A stretch of DNA of 17,047 nucleotides from DATGHS01 sp035307785. Lineage in GTDB: Bacteria; Planctomycetota; Planctomycetia; Gemmatales; Gemmataceae. The stretch is from positions 1-17,047 of the forward strand of contig DATGHS010000404.1 of the NCBI GenBank assembly GCA_035307785.1, in the 5' to 3' direction. Positions 1-6,836 of the stretch are shown here, in pieces. Under the pieces are notes generated by a model that saw only the letters and a program-made list of their open reading frames with translations, was not told where the DNA came from and made no database searches. How positions within the stretch are numbered: position 1 is the first letter of the stretch; each line of letters opens with the position of its first letter. Both the position numbers and the translations under genes were made by a program.

Positions 1-630
1 ATGGGACTGTATGAAACGATCAACATCGCGGAAGACCTCACGGCGATCAATCGACCGCCGGTTCCTGCCGGCACCTTGATCTCTGTAGACGATAATTTCC
101 GCGTCACTAACGAATTCTACGGCGGCCAACTTGGTCTCGCCGGTGAATACCATCAAGGTTGGTTCTTCGTCGACTTCCGCGGCTTGTTGGCCATGGGCGC
201 CACGATCGAACGCACTTATATCAACGGTTCGACGTCCTTTACCCCGCCCGGCGGCGCTACCCAGACCTTCCCGGGCGGCTTGCTGGCTCAGCCGCCAGCG
301 GTCCAGGGCACAACCCAGTTGCAGCCGTCGAACATGGGCTCGTACCAGGTGACCAACTTCGCGGTGATCCCGGAAGTGTCGGTGAATCTTGGCGTCCAAC
401 CGGTGAATTGGCTGCGGTTCTATGTGGGCTACTCGTTCCTGTACTGGAGCAATGTGGTCCGGGCCGGCGAGCAGATTCCGAGTGCGGTCGATAGCCGGAC
501 CTTGCCGCCGCTACCGAACCTGACCGCTCCGGGCGGCCCGGTGACCGCCGGTGGAACTTCACTGTATCAGTTCCACTACAACAGCTTGTGGATGCAGGGC
601 GTTAACTTCGGCACGCAAATCCGCTTCTAA
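1..630 (+). CDS. BBP7 family outer-membrane beta-barrel protein, C-terminal part (5' end outside window)
   Basis: The frame is open from base 1 and stops at 628-630 (TAA), giving 209 residues. The protein looks like the C-terminal half of the planctomycete BBP7 family (PF07585), whose members are usually several hundred residues long. The ATG at position 1 is therefore probably an internal Met, and the true start lies upstream of the window. Visible family-like features are alternating aromatic/Gly strands such as FYGGQLGLAGEY and WFFVDFRGLLAMG, the block FYVGYSFLYWSNVVRAGEQI, and a terminal WMQGVNFGTQIRF ending in Phe. A C-terminal aromatic residue is typical of barrels recognised by the BAM machinery. 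The inferred location is the outer membrane; pore or adhesion function cannot be assigned. A strong hairpin terminator follows at once. Confidence 0.85.
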   Translation: MGLYETINIAEDLTAINRPPVPAGTLISVDDNFRVTNEFYGGQLGLAGEYHQGWFFVDFRGLLAMGATIERTYINGSTSFTPPGGATQTFPGGLLAQPPAVQGTTQLQPSNMGSYQVTNFAVIPEVSVNLGVQPVNWLRFYVGYSFLYWSNVVRAGEQIPSAVDSRTLPPLPNLTAPGGPVTAGGTSLYQFHYNSLWMQGVNFGTQIRF

Positions 631-646
631 TCGAACTATGTGAATG

Positions 647-686
647 CAACGGGCCGCCGGGGCAGGACACTGGCGGCCCGTTGTTT
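647..686 (+). terminator. Rho-independent-like terminator after the BBP7 gene
   Basis: A perfect 12-bp inverted repeat pairs 647-658 (CAACGGGCCGCC) with 672-683 (GGCGGCCCGTTG) across a 13-nt loop. A T-rich stretch (TTTGTAG) begins at 684. It starts 17 bp after the stop codon of the barrel gene, so it is well placed to end that transcript. The U tract is short. Confidence 0.7.
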
Positions 687-692
687 GTAGTA

Positions 693-732
693 ACCCGCTT
701 TAGCGGGTCGAACAGACCGCCTAAAGGCGGTC
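693..732. repeat. Two-hairpin REP-like element
   Basis: Two short perfect hairpins stand side by side. In the first, 693-698 pairs with 703-708 (ACCCGC/GCGGGT, loop TTTA). In the second, 715-721 pairs with 726-732 (GACCGCC/GGCGGTC, loop TAAA). Six bases (CGAACA) separate them. The loops are reverse complements of one another. Paired hairpins of this kind between convergent genes resemble REP/BIME elements. Copy number elsewhere cannot be seen from this window. On the minus strand it forms the 3' flank of the ClC gene. Confidence 0.6.
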
Positions 733-750
733 AACACGAACATTTCTTGC

Positions 751-2607
751 TCACGGCTTCTTCACCATGATCAACCGCTCCCGAAGCCCTTCTTCTTCCA
801 CCACCTTCGCGCGTGCCTTCAGCAGATCGCTTCGCGTGACGATGCCGATGACCTTGTTCGGCTCATCGGGCGAAATAACGGGCAGCCGGCCAACCGAGTT
901 CTCTGCCATGCGCTCGGCAGCAGTGCGACACGATTCCCATGAATAAACGGTCACCGGCTCACGGTGGATGAGATCGTAAGTGATAATGGGATCGAGCAAC
1001 GGATGATCCGCCTTTTTGCCTTCCGACAGGGCCGATGCAATCCAGTCTTCCAGCAGATTCCGGCGCGTGACCAGGCCGAGAATTCGGCCAGTGCCATCCA
1101 CGACCGGGTACGCCTGGTGCGACTTACCCTCGCGGCCGAGGAAGTATTGCTGTAATAGTTGCTTGGCGGGCAACGAAGCGGGCACGGTGACCACGTCTTT
1201 TGACATTACATCGGCGACGGCAATGATCTCCAGCGGATCGACGGTGTATTCGCGGCTCACATGGTAGCCGCGGCGGGCAATTTTTTCCGTAAGGATCGAG
1301 CGCTTCATCAGCAGCACCGTAAAGCCATAAGCGACCACCGAGCCTACGAGGAGCGCGGGCAGCGCATTAATGTCGTGCGTCAGTTCCAGGGCAAAGATCG
1401 CGCCGGTCAGCGGTGAACGCATGGTACCGCCGAGCACCGCTGCCATGCCAACCAGGGCCCATAAAGCGCGATCACCGCCCGGGAGCATAGGAGCGACGAT
1501 GGCCCCCATCGCGCCGCCCATGATGAGGAGCGGCGCCAGCACACCGCCCGAAGTGCCGGAACCCAGGCTCACTGACCAGATGCAACATTTCACCGCGACC
1601 AGCGCCAGCAACAAGCGCGTGAGGTTGCCGCTGCCGGCGCCGATCACATCAGCAATGTTGCCCTGCAATAGACCGCGAATGAGGTCATAGCCAACTCCCA
1701 GCGCGTGCGGTTGGAAGTAGCCCCCGACGCCAACGACCAGGCCGCCGATTGCCGGCCACCACATCCAGTGGAAGGGCAACCGATGGAACACATCTTCCAT
1801 GGCGTAAACCGCAAGCGTGAGTCCCAGCGCCACCATTCCCGCCAGCAATCCCACCACCGCAGCGGCGAACGGGGTCGAGTAATTCAACTGGGCGTGGATT
1901 GCGACCGGGAAAATAGGGCCAGGACTCAATAGGAACCGCCGCAGCAGGGCGGCCATGGCACTCGATAAGGCCACAGGGATAAGACTTCGCGGTTTCCACT
2001 CGAACAGCAACAGTTCCACAGCGAGCAGCACCGCCGCCACGGGAGCTGCGAAGGTCGCCGACATACCGCCTGCCGCCCCGGCCACCAATAGAGTCTTCCG
2101 CTCCGCCGCGGTCAATCGGAATGCTTGCGCGATGATCGATCCGAAGGCGCCCCCCGTCATAATGATGGGCCCTTCGGCCCCAAAGGGCCCGCCGGAGCCG
2201 ATGGATACGGCCGACGACAGCGGTTTCAGGACCGCGACCTTCGGCGACATACGGCTGCGGCCGATCAGGATTGCCTCGATGGCTTCGGGAATGCCGTGGC
2301 CGCGAATGCGATCCGAGCCGTAGCGGGCCATCAGCCCGATAATCAACCCGCCTAAGATTGGAATGAAGATGGCCAGCCAGCCCAGGTTGCTACCGGCCGG
2401 AGTTCGCTCCGACATGGCCAGAAGTTGTGCCGGATGATGGAAGAATGTGCTAAAGAAATCGCCGGGAAAATAGAACGCTTGCGTGAACAGACCAATCAAC
2501 CAGAGCAGCGCGACGGCGACCAAGGCGCATGTTGCGCCGATAACGACCGCTAGCGCGGCGATCCAGAGCAGCCGCACGCTCGCCGTGAAATCTCCCTTTT
2601 GCATCAT
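751..2607 (-). CDS. ClC-type chloride channel/antiporter with C-terminal CBS pair
   Basis: The product is a 618-residue inner-membrane voltage-gated-chloride-channel family protein (PF00654) with many hydrophobic helices over about residues 15-435 and two CBS domains (about 465-525 and 545-600). The selectivity and gate motifs can be traced. GHGIP (103-107) stands where ClC-ec1 has GSGIP. GAEGP (143-147) carries the gating Glu145. GTSGGVLAP (351-359) matches the GGxFxP motif. Glu203, in FEWKPR, aligns by motif with the proton-pathway Glu of ClC antiporters, so exchange rather than passive conduction is plausible. The Ser-to-His change in the first motif is shared with some other CBS-containing prokaryotic ClCs. 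The ion is not certain. CBS domains usually sense adenine nucleotides. Two consecutive ATGs begin the frame and the RBS is weak. The gene lies 47 bp downstream of folP and may share its transcript. Confidence 0.94.
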   Translation of the reverse strand: MMQKGDFTASVRLLWIAALAVVIGATCALVAVALLWLIGLFTQAFYFPGDFFSTFFHHPAQLLAMSERTPAGSNLGWLAIFIPILGGLIIGLMARYGSDRIRGHGIPEAIEAILIGRSRMSPKVAVLKPLSSAVSIGSGGPFGAEGPIIMTGGAFGSIIAQAFRLTAAERKTLLVAGAAGGMSATFAAPVAAVLLAVELLLFEWKPRSLIPVALSSAMAALLRRFLLSPGPIFPVAIHAQLNYSTPFAAAVVGLLAGMVALGLTLAVYAMEDVFHRLPFHWMWWPAIGGLVVGVGGYFQPHALGVGYDLIRGLLQGNIADVIGAGSGNLTRLLLALVAVKCCIWSVSLGSGTSGGVLAPLLIMGGAMGAIVAPMLPGGDRALWALVGMAAVLGGTMRSPLTGAIFALELTHDINALPALLVGSVVAYGFTVLLMKRSILTEKIARRGYHVSREYTVDPLEIIAVADVMSKDVVTVPASLPAKQLLQQYFLGREGKSHQAYPVVDGTGRILGLVTRRNLLEDWIASALSEGKKADHPLLDPIITYDLIHREPVTVYSWESCRTAAERMAENSVGRLPVISPDEPNKVIGIVTRSDLLKARAKVVEEEGLRERLIMVKKP

Positions 2608-2631
2608 TGCGAAAAGTTCCCAATTTCCATG

Positions 2632-2658
2632 AAGCCCTATAGCTCTTATAGGACTTAT
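2632..2658. repeat. Nonamer-phased microrepeat overlapping the folP stop codon
   Basis: Three consecutive 9-bp units occur on the plus strand: AAGCCCTAT (2632-2640), AGCTCTTAT (2641-2649) and AGGACTTAT (2650-2658). On the minus strand they read ATAAGTCCT, ATAAGAGCT and ATAGGGCTT. They also fold: CCTATA (2636-2641) pairs with TATAGG (2647-2652) over a 5-nt loop. The last unit contains the folP TAA stop (2655-2657). A role as a weak 3'-end structure between folP and the ClC gene is possible. Confidence 0.55.
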
Positions 2659-3539
2659 GGTGCTTGCGATACAAGCCGAAGTGCGTCCAATATCAGCAGC
2701 GCATCGCGGGTCGCGCGCACGTCATGCACGCGCACAATCTGCACTGCGTTGTGCACAGCGGCATGGCAGACCACCGCCAGCGACCCCGCCAGGCGCTGTT
2801 CGACCGGCTGACCGGAAATGCGGCCAATGAATCCTTTGCGCGATACACCGAGGCAAAGCGGTCGGTTTAAGTTCTGAAAGCGTGCAAGGTTGGCAAGCAG
2901 GGCCACGTTATGGGCACCGGTCTTGCCAAAACCGATGCCGGGGTCGGTGGCTAATTGCTCGAAGACAATTCCAGCTTGCTGTAAGTTGCGAAGCCGTACT
3001 TCGAGGAAGCCGTAAACTTCCGCCACGACATCGCCATAATGCGGACGGAGCTGCATGGTCGCCGGCGTGCCTTGCATGTGCATGAGAATCGCGCCGGCGC
3101 CGGAATCGCGCACGATATCGGCCATCCCGTCGCCCTGCAATGCCGTCACGTCATTCACGATGTGGGCACCCGCGGCGAGCGCCTGCCGGGCGACGTCCGC
3201 CTTAGACGTATCGACGGAAAGTATTACGGCCGATTGCTCGGCCAGCGCGCGAACCACCGGCAGTACCCGTTGCAACTCTTCTTCCAGCGAAACCGGCTGC
3301 GAGCCTGGTCGGGTCGATTCGCCGCCAATGTCGAGCAGATCGGCGCCTTCCTGTACCAGTTTTAGCCCGTGCGCAATGGCCGTATTGACGGAAAAGAATT
3401 GCCCTCCGTCCGAAAAACTATCCGGCGTGACGTTTACGATTCCCATCACCAGCGGCCGACTGATTTCCAACACGCGGTCGCGGATTTGCCAGCGGAAGGT
3501 GGGCACGAATAAAAGCAATGAGGAGTTTGCAGCGACCAA
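2655..3539 (-). CDS. folP: Dihydropteroate synthase
   Basis: This is a TIM-barrel enzyme (PF00809) that condenses 4-aminobenzoate with the pterin pyrophosphate to form dihydropteroate in folate synthesis, in the cytoplasm. Family motifs occur in order: GIVNVTPDSFSDGG (33-46), DIGGESTRPGS (70-80), SVDTSK (108-113), NDVTAL (129-134), DPGIGFGK (199-206), GVSRKGFIG (231-239) and the C-terminal RVHDV (270-274). The full length is 294 residues if TTG at 3539 is used. An in-frame TGA lies just upstream, so no earlier start exists. The start is uncertain: no clear Shine-Dalgarno is visible, and the conserved part begins only near residue 16, so TTG 3518 or GTG 3506 could serve instead. It lies 67 bp downstream of the LptE-like gene. 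The stop codon is embedded in a small repeat. Confidence 0.96.
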   Translation of the reverse strand: MVAANSSLLLFVPTFRWQIRDRVLEISRPLVMGIVNVTPDSFSDGGQFFSVNTAIAHGLKLVQEGADLLDIGGESTRPGSQPVSLEEELQRVLPVVRALAEQSAVILSVDTSKADVARQALAAGAHIVNDVTALQGDGMADIVRDSGAGAILMHMQGTPATMQLRPHYGDVVAEVYGFLEVRLRNLQQAGIVFEQLATDPGIGFGKTGAHNVALLANLARFQNLNRPLCLGVSRKGFIGRISGQPVEQRLAGSLAVVCHAAVHNAVQIVRVHDVRATRDALLILDALRLVSQAP

Positions 3540-3606
3540 TATGATCGCCCGAAATCATTTAGCGCGGCGGCGCGGCCACTGCGGTTATGATATGAACTTG
3601 ACGGAC

Positions 3607-4170
3607 TTAATCGTTGACCCCGTGCAACTGCCACGGCTTTTCCATCAGCGAAATGATCTGCACGGCTGCCTTTTGACAGGCCTGTTGCAAAGCGGTCGTG
3701 GTGGATTCGCCCAGTTCCGGCAGGAAGCGGCCGGATGCCTGAATTACGTTGTTCGGCGGCGGTGCAGACAAAACCTGGCCGGTGTGCAGGTTCTTCCACA
3801 CGATCTCCACGCGGATGACCATCTCGCCTTCGCGAATTTCGTTTAACTGATTGCGATTGAGGATGTTTTTCGGCGTGGCAATGATCGTGCCAAGCAGTTC
3901 GGTGTCGGCCCGTTCGCGATCGTGTGTGATCTTGTATGGCGTTTTCATTTCGATCTGACGCTGTAACTCTTCGGTTAGCTCGTACTCAAGGCCTCGCAAT
4001 GGGCCGGCTTGAAAAGCCTTGTTCTGGATGACTGGCAGGTACACCGTATGGATCGAATCATCGTAATTCGGCTTCGTCGTGTAGCCAAGGAATTCGAAAT
4101 GGCCGCCGCTGCTGCAGGAGGACAGGCTAACCGTAATGAATCCAAGGAGGGACAGCGCAAGGCGCCGCAT
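3607..4170 (-). CDS. lptE: LptE-like LPS-assembly lipoprotein
   Basis: The protein has 187 residues from ATG 4170. GGAG lies 8 nt upstream, which favours this start over an upstream in-frame TTG at 4191. The N terminus has a lipoprotein signal: MRR, a hydrophobic stretch, then the lipobox LSSC with Cys19. The mature part has the LptE-type layout: an early GYTTKPNYDDSIHTVYLPV strand pair, then a helix (LEYELTEELQRQIE) followed by a strand, then TELLGTI and MVIRVEIVWKNL strands, and a C-terminal helix. In diderm bacteria LptE plugs the LptD barrel to insert LPS into the outer leaflet. That role is inferred here from the fold pattern and from the BamD-like lipoprotein gene only 36 bp upstream. 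Sequence conservation in this family is low. Confidence 0.82.
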   Translation of the reverse strand: MRRLALSLLGFITVSLSSCSSGGHFEFLGYTTKPNYDDSIHTVYLPVIQNKAFQAGPLRGLEYELTEELQRQIEMKTPYKITHDRERADTELLGTIIATPKNILNRNQLNEIREGEMVIRVEIVWKNLHTGQVLSAPPPNNVIQASGRFLPELGESTTTALQQACQKAAVQIISLMEKPWQLHGVND

Positions 4171-4206
4171 AGGGGGAACTCCAATGGGCAACGCCGCAAG
4201 CGGCGA

Positions 4207-5493
4207 TTACTTGTCCGGTCCGGTGCCCGGGGTGCCGGGCGCGGATTTGGCAGGAGGCAACACTTGCGGGGCCACGCCCGCGGGCGCGACGTTATCGACC
4301 TTCCCTTCTTGATCCAGTTGCTGCTCCAGCGGTGTCTCCAGGCCCCACATGCGGTTCCAGGTCTTGCCCACGTTATTCATCATGCCGGTGATCACATTCG
4401 GGTGCATCTCCCGTTCCTTCTCGTCTTCCATGGCCTTGTGCAGCCGTTCCATTTCTTTGAGCGCCTGTTCCTCAAATTTGGTGTTTCGATAGCGCCGTGC
4501 GATGCCGGCGTAGACGAAATATGCCGAACCAGGGTGACCCGTGCGCTCGTAGAATTCGGCGCGGTGGATTTCCTTCATGGCCTGCTGGGCCGTCACGCTG
4601 AACATCTGCCGCATCAAGAACTCTTTCTTCTCATTCGCCAGTTGCGGATAGCTCTTCATTGCGGTGTCAATGAGTTGCCGGGCTTCGGCCACTTTCTTCG
4701 AGTCGTAATCGGGCCCGCCGTTGTAAAGCGACTTGGCGATGATGTCGAGTTCGATGGCCTGCGGCACCAGCGGGCTTTCCTTGTGCTGCTCGATCAACTG
4801 CGAGAAGTAATGATCCGCTTCCGGATAATCTTCGCGGTAGAAACGGATGTAGCCGCAAATGAATAATGCCCGGTCGGCGAGTGGACCGGTGATGTCGGCA
4901 TAGTGGACGACTTCCAGCGCTTGAATGGCGCGGCCTTCCGGATCGAAGGTCGGCATGGTCGAATCGCCGACGTGCATTCGCAAAGCAGCCGGCATGACAA
5001 AGCCGCGCTTGCCCTCTTTAAAGTCCTTCATTTCCTGATCGGTGTCCTTCAGCCAGTAGTTGGCAATGTCGAACATGCGCTGTACGGCCTGGTCCTTGTA
5101 ATGGCCCGACGGGAAATCTTGCAGCATGCGCTTATACGTGTCGCAGGAGCCGGGGTAGTTCTTGAGCTTGTACAAGCATTCGCCGGAGTAGAAACGGGCT
5201 TCTTCACAAACGGCGGCGCTGTTCTTCTTGTCTTCGGCAATTAAGTTGAACTTCGCTTCGGCCTCAGCGTATTTTTCCTTTCGATACAGTTCATGTGCCT
5301 TTGCCAGATCGCCAGAGGTCTTGGCGGGCGAGGCGTCGAGATCGGGCTGACTGGCGCCGAACGCATCCATGGGTCGGTCGGCCGACTTCTTGGCCCAGGG
5401 CCAGTTGCCGGCACAGCCAGTGGCGAAGAGGACAAGTCCCAGCGCGCCCACGCAAGCGCATCGTAACGTGATTCGGGCTTGCATATTCGGCAT
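4207..5493 (-). CDS. TPR lipoprotein, BamD-like outer-membrane assembly factor
   Basis: This is a 428-residue predicted lipoprotein. A hydrophobic signal ends in the lipobox ATGC with Cys27, followed by a short linker and helical TPR-like repeats (about 62-90, 96-130, 204-240 and 310-345). Segments such as YRKEKYAEAEAKFNLIAEDK and ARFYSGECLYKLKNYPGSC resemble the tandem TPRs of BamD/YfiO, which scaffolds the BAM complex at the periplasmic face of the outer membrane. It is much longer than typical BamD (about 240-250 residues). The extra length lies in the C-terminal half and in a Pro/Gly/Ala-rich tail (about 400-428). It could therefore be a BamD variant or a broader TPR scaffold. It lies 46 bp downstream of recO and 36 bp upstream of the LptE-like gene, which supports an envelope role. 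A second in-frame ATG (5484) is a possible start. Confidence 0.75.
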   Translation of the reverse strand: MPNMQARITLRCACVGALGLVLFATGCAGNWPWAKKSADRPMDAFGASQPDLDASPAKTSGDLAKAHELYRKEKYAEAEAKFNLIAEDKKNSAAVCEEARFYSGECLYKLKNYPGSCDTYKRMLQDFPSGHYKDQAVQRMFDIANYWLKDTDQEMKDFKEGKRGFVMPAALRMHVGDSTMPTFDPEGRAIQALEVVHYADITGPLADRALFICGYIRFYREDYPEADHYFSQLIEQHKESPLVPQAIELDIIAKSLYNGGPDYDSKKVAEARQLIDTAMKSYPQLANEKKEFLMRQMFSVTAQQAMKEIHRAEFYERTGHPGSAYFVYAGIARRYRNTKFEEQALKEMERLHKAMEDEKEREMHPNVITGMMNNVGKTWNRMWGLETPLEQQLDQEGKVDNVAPAGVAPQVLPPAKSAPGTPGTGPDK

Positions 5494-5539
5494 GACGCGA
5501 AGACCCCCCGATGAACGCTTCCTTGCCGGCGGCGTCAGC

Positions 5540-6301
5540 CTACGTGTGGCCGGAAAGGCTCGAAAGATACGGCAGCAGCCGGGGCCGATGCCCCAGCAGA
5601 TACGTAATGTAGTAGCCCAGGATCCGCCGTAACTCCTGTCGTTTTCGCACGCTCACTTCTTGCCGCCAAACTTCTTTGCCCTGGGCCAACTCGTGCAGCA
5701 AATTCCACGTTTCATTTCGAAGGGCGAGCCGGTCTTTCTGGCTCGCCTGGCAGTTTCGGCAAATGATTCCCCCGGCCGCGGCACTGAAACTCAAGTTTTC
5801 TTCATTGGCATGCAGTAGCCGGCGACAATGAACGCAAGTCTCCAACACCGGATCGTAGCCCAACTCCCGCAGCCAGACCATTTCGACGGAGGCCAGGCGC
5901 AGGGCGGTGGAAATACCATCCGCCCCGAAATCCCGCAAGCCCTCTACCACGGAGTTGAATAAATTCGGATGCGGGTCGTAATCTTGGGTGCCGTCGGACA
6001 GCAACTCGGCGATGTACGTGCCCGCATACAGAACCGGCAGGCTCTTCCGCAGGCTGGGAAATCGCTCCGACACTTGCGCTTCGGTTAGAAGGTCTAAACT
6101 GTCGGACGATTTGCGGAGAAAGACAATACTGCAAACGGTAAGCAGATCAAGTGCAGTTTCGAAGTTCGACTTGAGACGCCGGCCGCCCTTGGCCAAAACG
6201 CGCACCCTGCCGAATTCACGGGTAAACAGCGTGGCAATGCGGCTGGTTTCACTCCAGTCGGTAGTCCGAACAACGAGGGCAAGGGCTTTTTCGGCAGGCA
6301 T
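5540..6301 (-). CDS. recO: DNA repair protein RecO
   Basis: RecO helps RecR and RecA load onto SSB-coated single-stranded DNA in RecF-pathway repair. From ATG 6301 the protein has 253 residues, the usual family length. The N-terminal OB fold is recognisable (ALALVVRTTDWSETSRIATL, residues 7-26, then GRVRVLAKGGRR). The C-terminal helical domain contains a four-Cys zinc site: C156-x2-C159 and C181-x2-C184. An in-frame start at 6382 would add 27 residues encoded by the repeat between recO and ybeY; these look like translated repeat and are unlikely to be real. No clear Shine-Dalgarno precedes ATG 6301. The gene follows ybeY after 88 bp. In many bacteria ybeY and recO lie near each other with dgkA and era between them; here neither of those is present. 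Confidence 0.95.
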   Translation of the reverse strand: MPAEKALALVVRTTDWSETSRIATLFTREFGRVRVLAKGGRRLKSNFETALDLLTVCSIVFLRKSSDSLDLLTEAQVSERFPSLRKSLPVLYAGTYIAELLSDGTQDYDPHPNLFNSVVEGLRDFGADGISTALRLASVEMVWLRELGYDPVLETCVHCRRLLHANEENLSFSAAAGGIICRNCQASQKDRLALRNETWNLLHELAQGKEVWRQEVSVRKRQELRRILGYYITYLLGHRPRLLPYLSSLSGHT

Positions 6302-6312
6302 GGGGGAATAGG

Positions 6313-6394
6313 AGTGAATGGTGAGTGGTGAGTATTGAATTCCAAGCCGCGGGGCGAATTTTCGAGTCCCGCGGGTCCGCACTCACCACTCACT
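6313..6394. repeat. Heptamer-phased inverted-repeat element between ybeY and recO
   Basis: The left part has four contiguous 7-bp units: AGTGAAT (6313-6319), GGTGAGT (6320-6326), GGTGAGT (6327-6333) and ATTGAAT (6334-6340). The right part has two units in inverse orientation: ACTCACC (6381-6387) and ACTCACT (6388-6394). The arms 6321-6333 and 6381-6393 are perfectly complementary (13 bp). The core adds a smaller inverted repeat (CCGCGGG/CCCGCGG). The right arm contains the ybeY stop codon (6390-6392). The element fills nearly the whole 88-bp gap. Confidence 0.75.
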
Positions 6395-6836
6395 CTTTCT
6401 CGGCAACATCCGGATATCCCAGTTCGCGCAAATAATGCCGTTCGCGTTCGCGCATTTCCTTGCGCTCTTTTTCGGAATGATCGTCATAACCGCAAAAATG
6501 AAGGAGACCGTGGATCACGTAAAGCGCCAATTCGACGGAAACATCGTGGCCACGCTCTTCGGCCTGAGCCTTGGCCACTTCCACGCCGATGACGATTTCG
6601 CCCTCGAGCGTGCGCGCGCCGGGGCCGCCCAGCGGAAACGACAGTACATCGGTCGGCTCGTCGTGACTTAAGTAGCGTTTGTTGAGGTTATGAATCGTCG
6701 TGTTATCGACGAAGGCCAGACTGATGCGAGCTTCAGGAACCTTTTCACCCTCGAGCACCACGCGAGCGGCTTCGCGCAGCTGCGGGTACGGCAGCGGAAC
6801 AATCTCCTGCGGGCTGGCGATCTTTACGCGAATCAT
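6390..6836 (-). CDS. ybeY: Endoribonuclease YbeY, rRNA maturation factor
   Basis: YbeY is a zinc-dependent endoribonuclease needed for 16S rRNA 3'-end maturation and ribosome quality control. The 148-residue protein (PF02130) has typical family landmarks: the strand ISLAFVDNTTIHNLNKRYL (38-56), HDEPTDVLSFPL (58-69), EGEIVIGVEVAKAQAE (78-93) and the metal site HGLLHFCGYDDH with His109, His113 and His120. The third His is one position later than in the E. coli-type H-x3-H-x5-H motif, because of an extra Asp. The ATG at 6836 overlaps the parA stop as ATGA, so translation is probably coupled to parA. Confidence 0.97.
   Translation of the reverse strand: MIRVKIASPQEIVPLPYPQLREAARVVLEGEKVPEARISLAFVDNTTIHNLNKRYLSHDEPTDVLSFPLGGPGARTLEGEIVIGVEVAKAQAEERGHDVSVELALYVIHGLLHFCGYDDHSEKERKEMRERERHYLRELGYPDVAEKE

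Noticed and set aside
1..3. ATG at base 1 as the true start of the BBP7 protein
   Set aside because: There is no signal peptide after it and the protein is much shorter than the family; the gene is cut by the window edge.
3055..3846. 263-codon plus-strand open frame
   Set aside because: It is antisense to folP and the LptE-like gene, both of which have clear family motifs, and its translation is Ser/Arg/Cys-rich without any recognisable motif.
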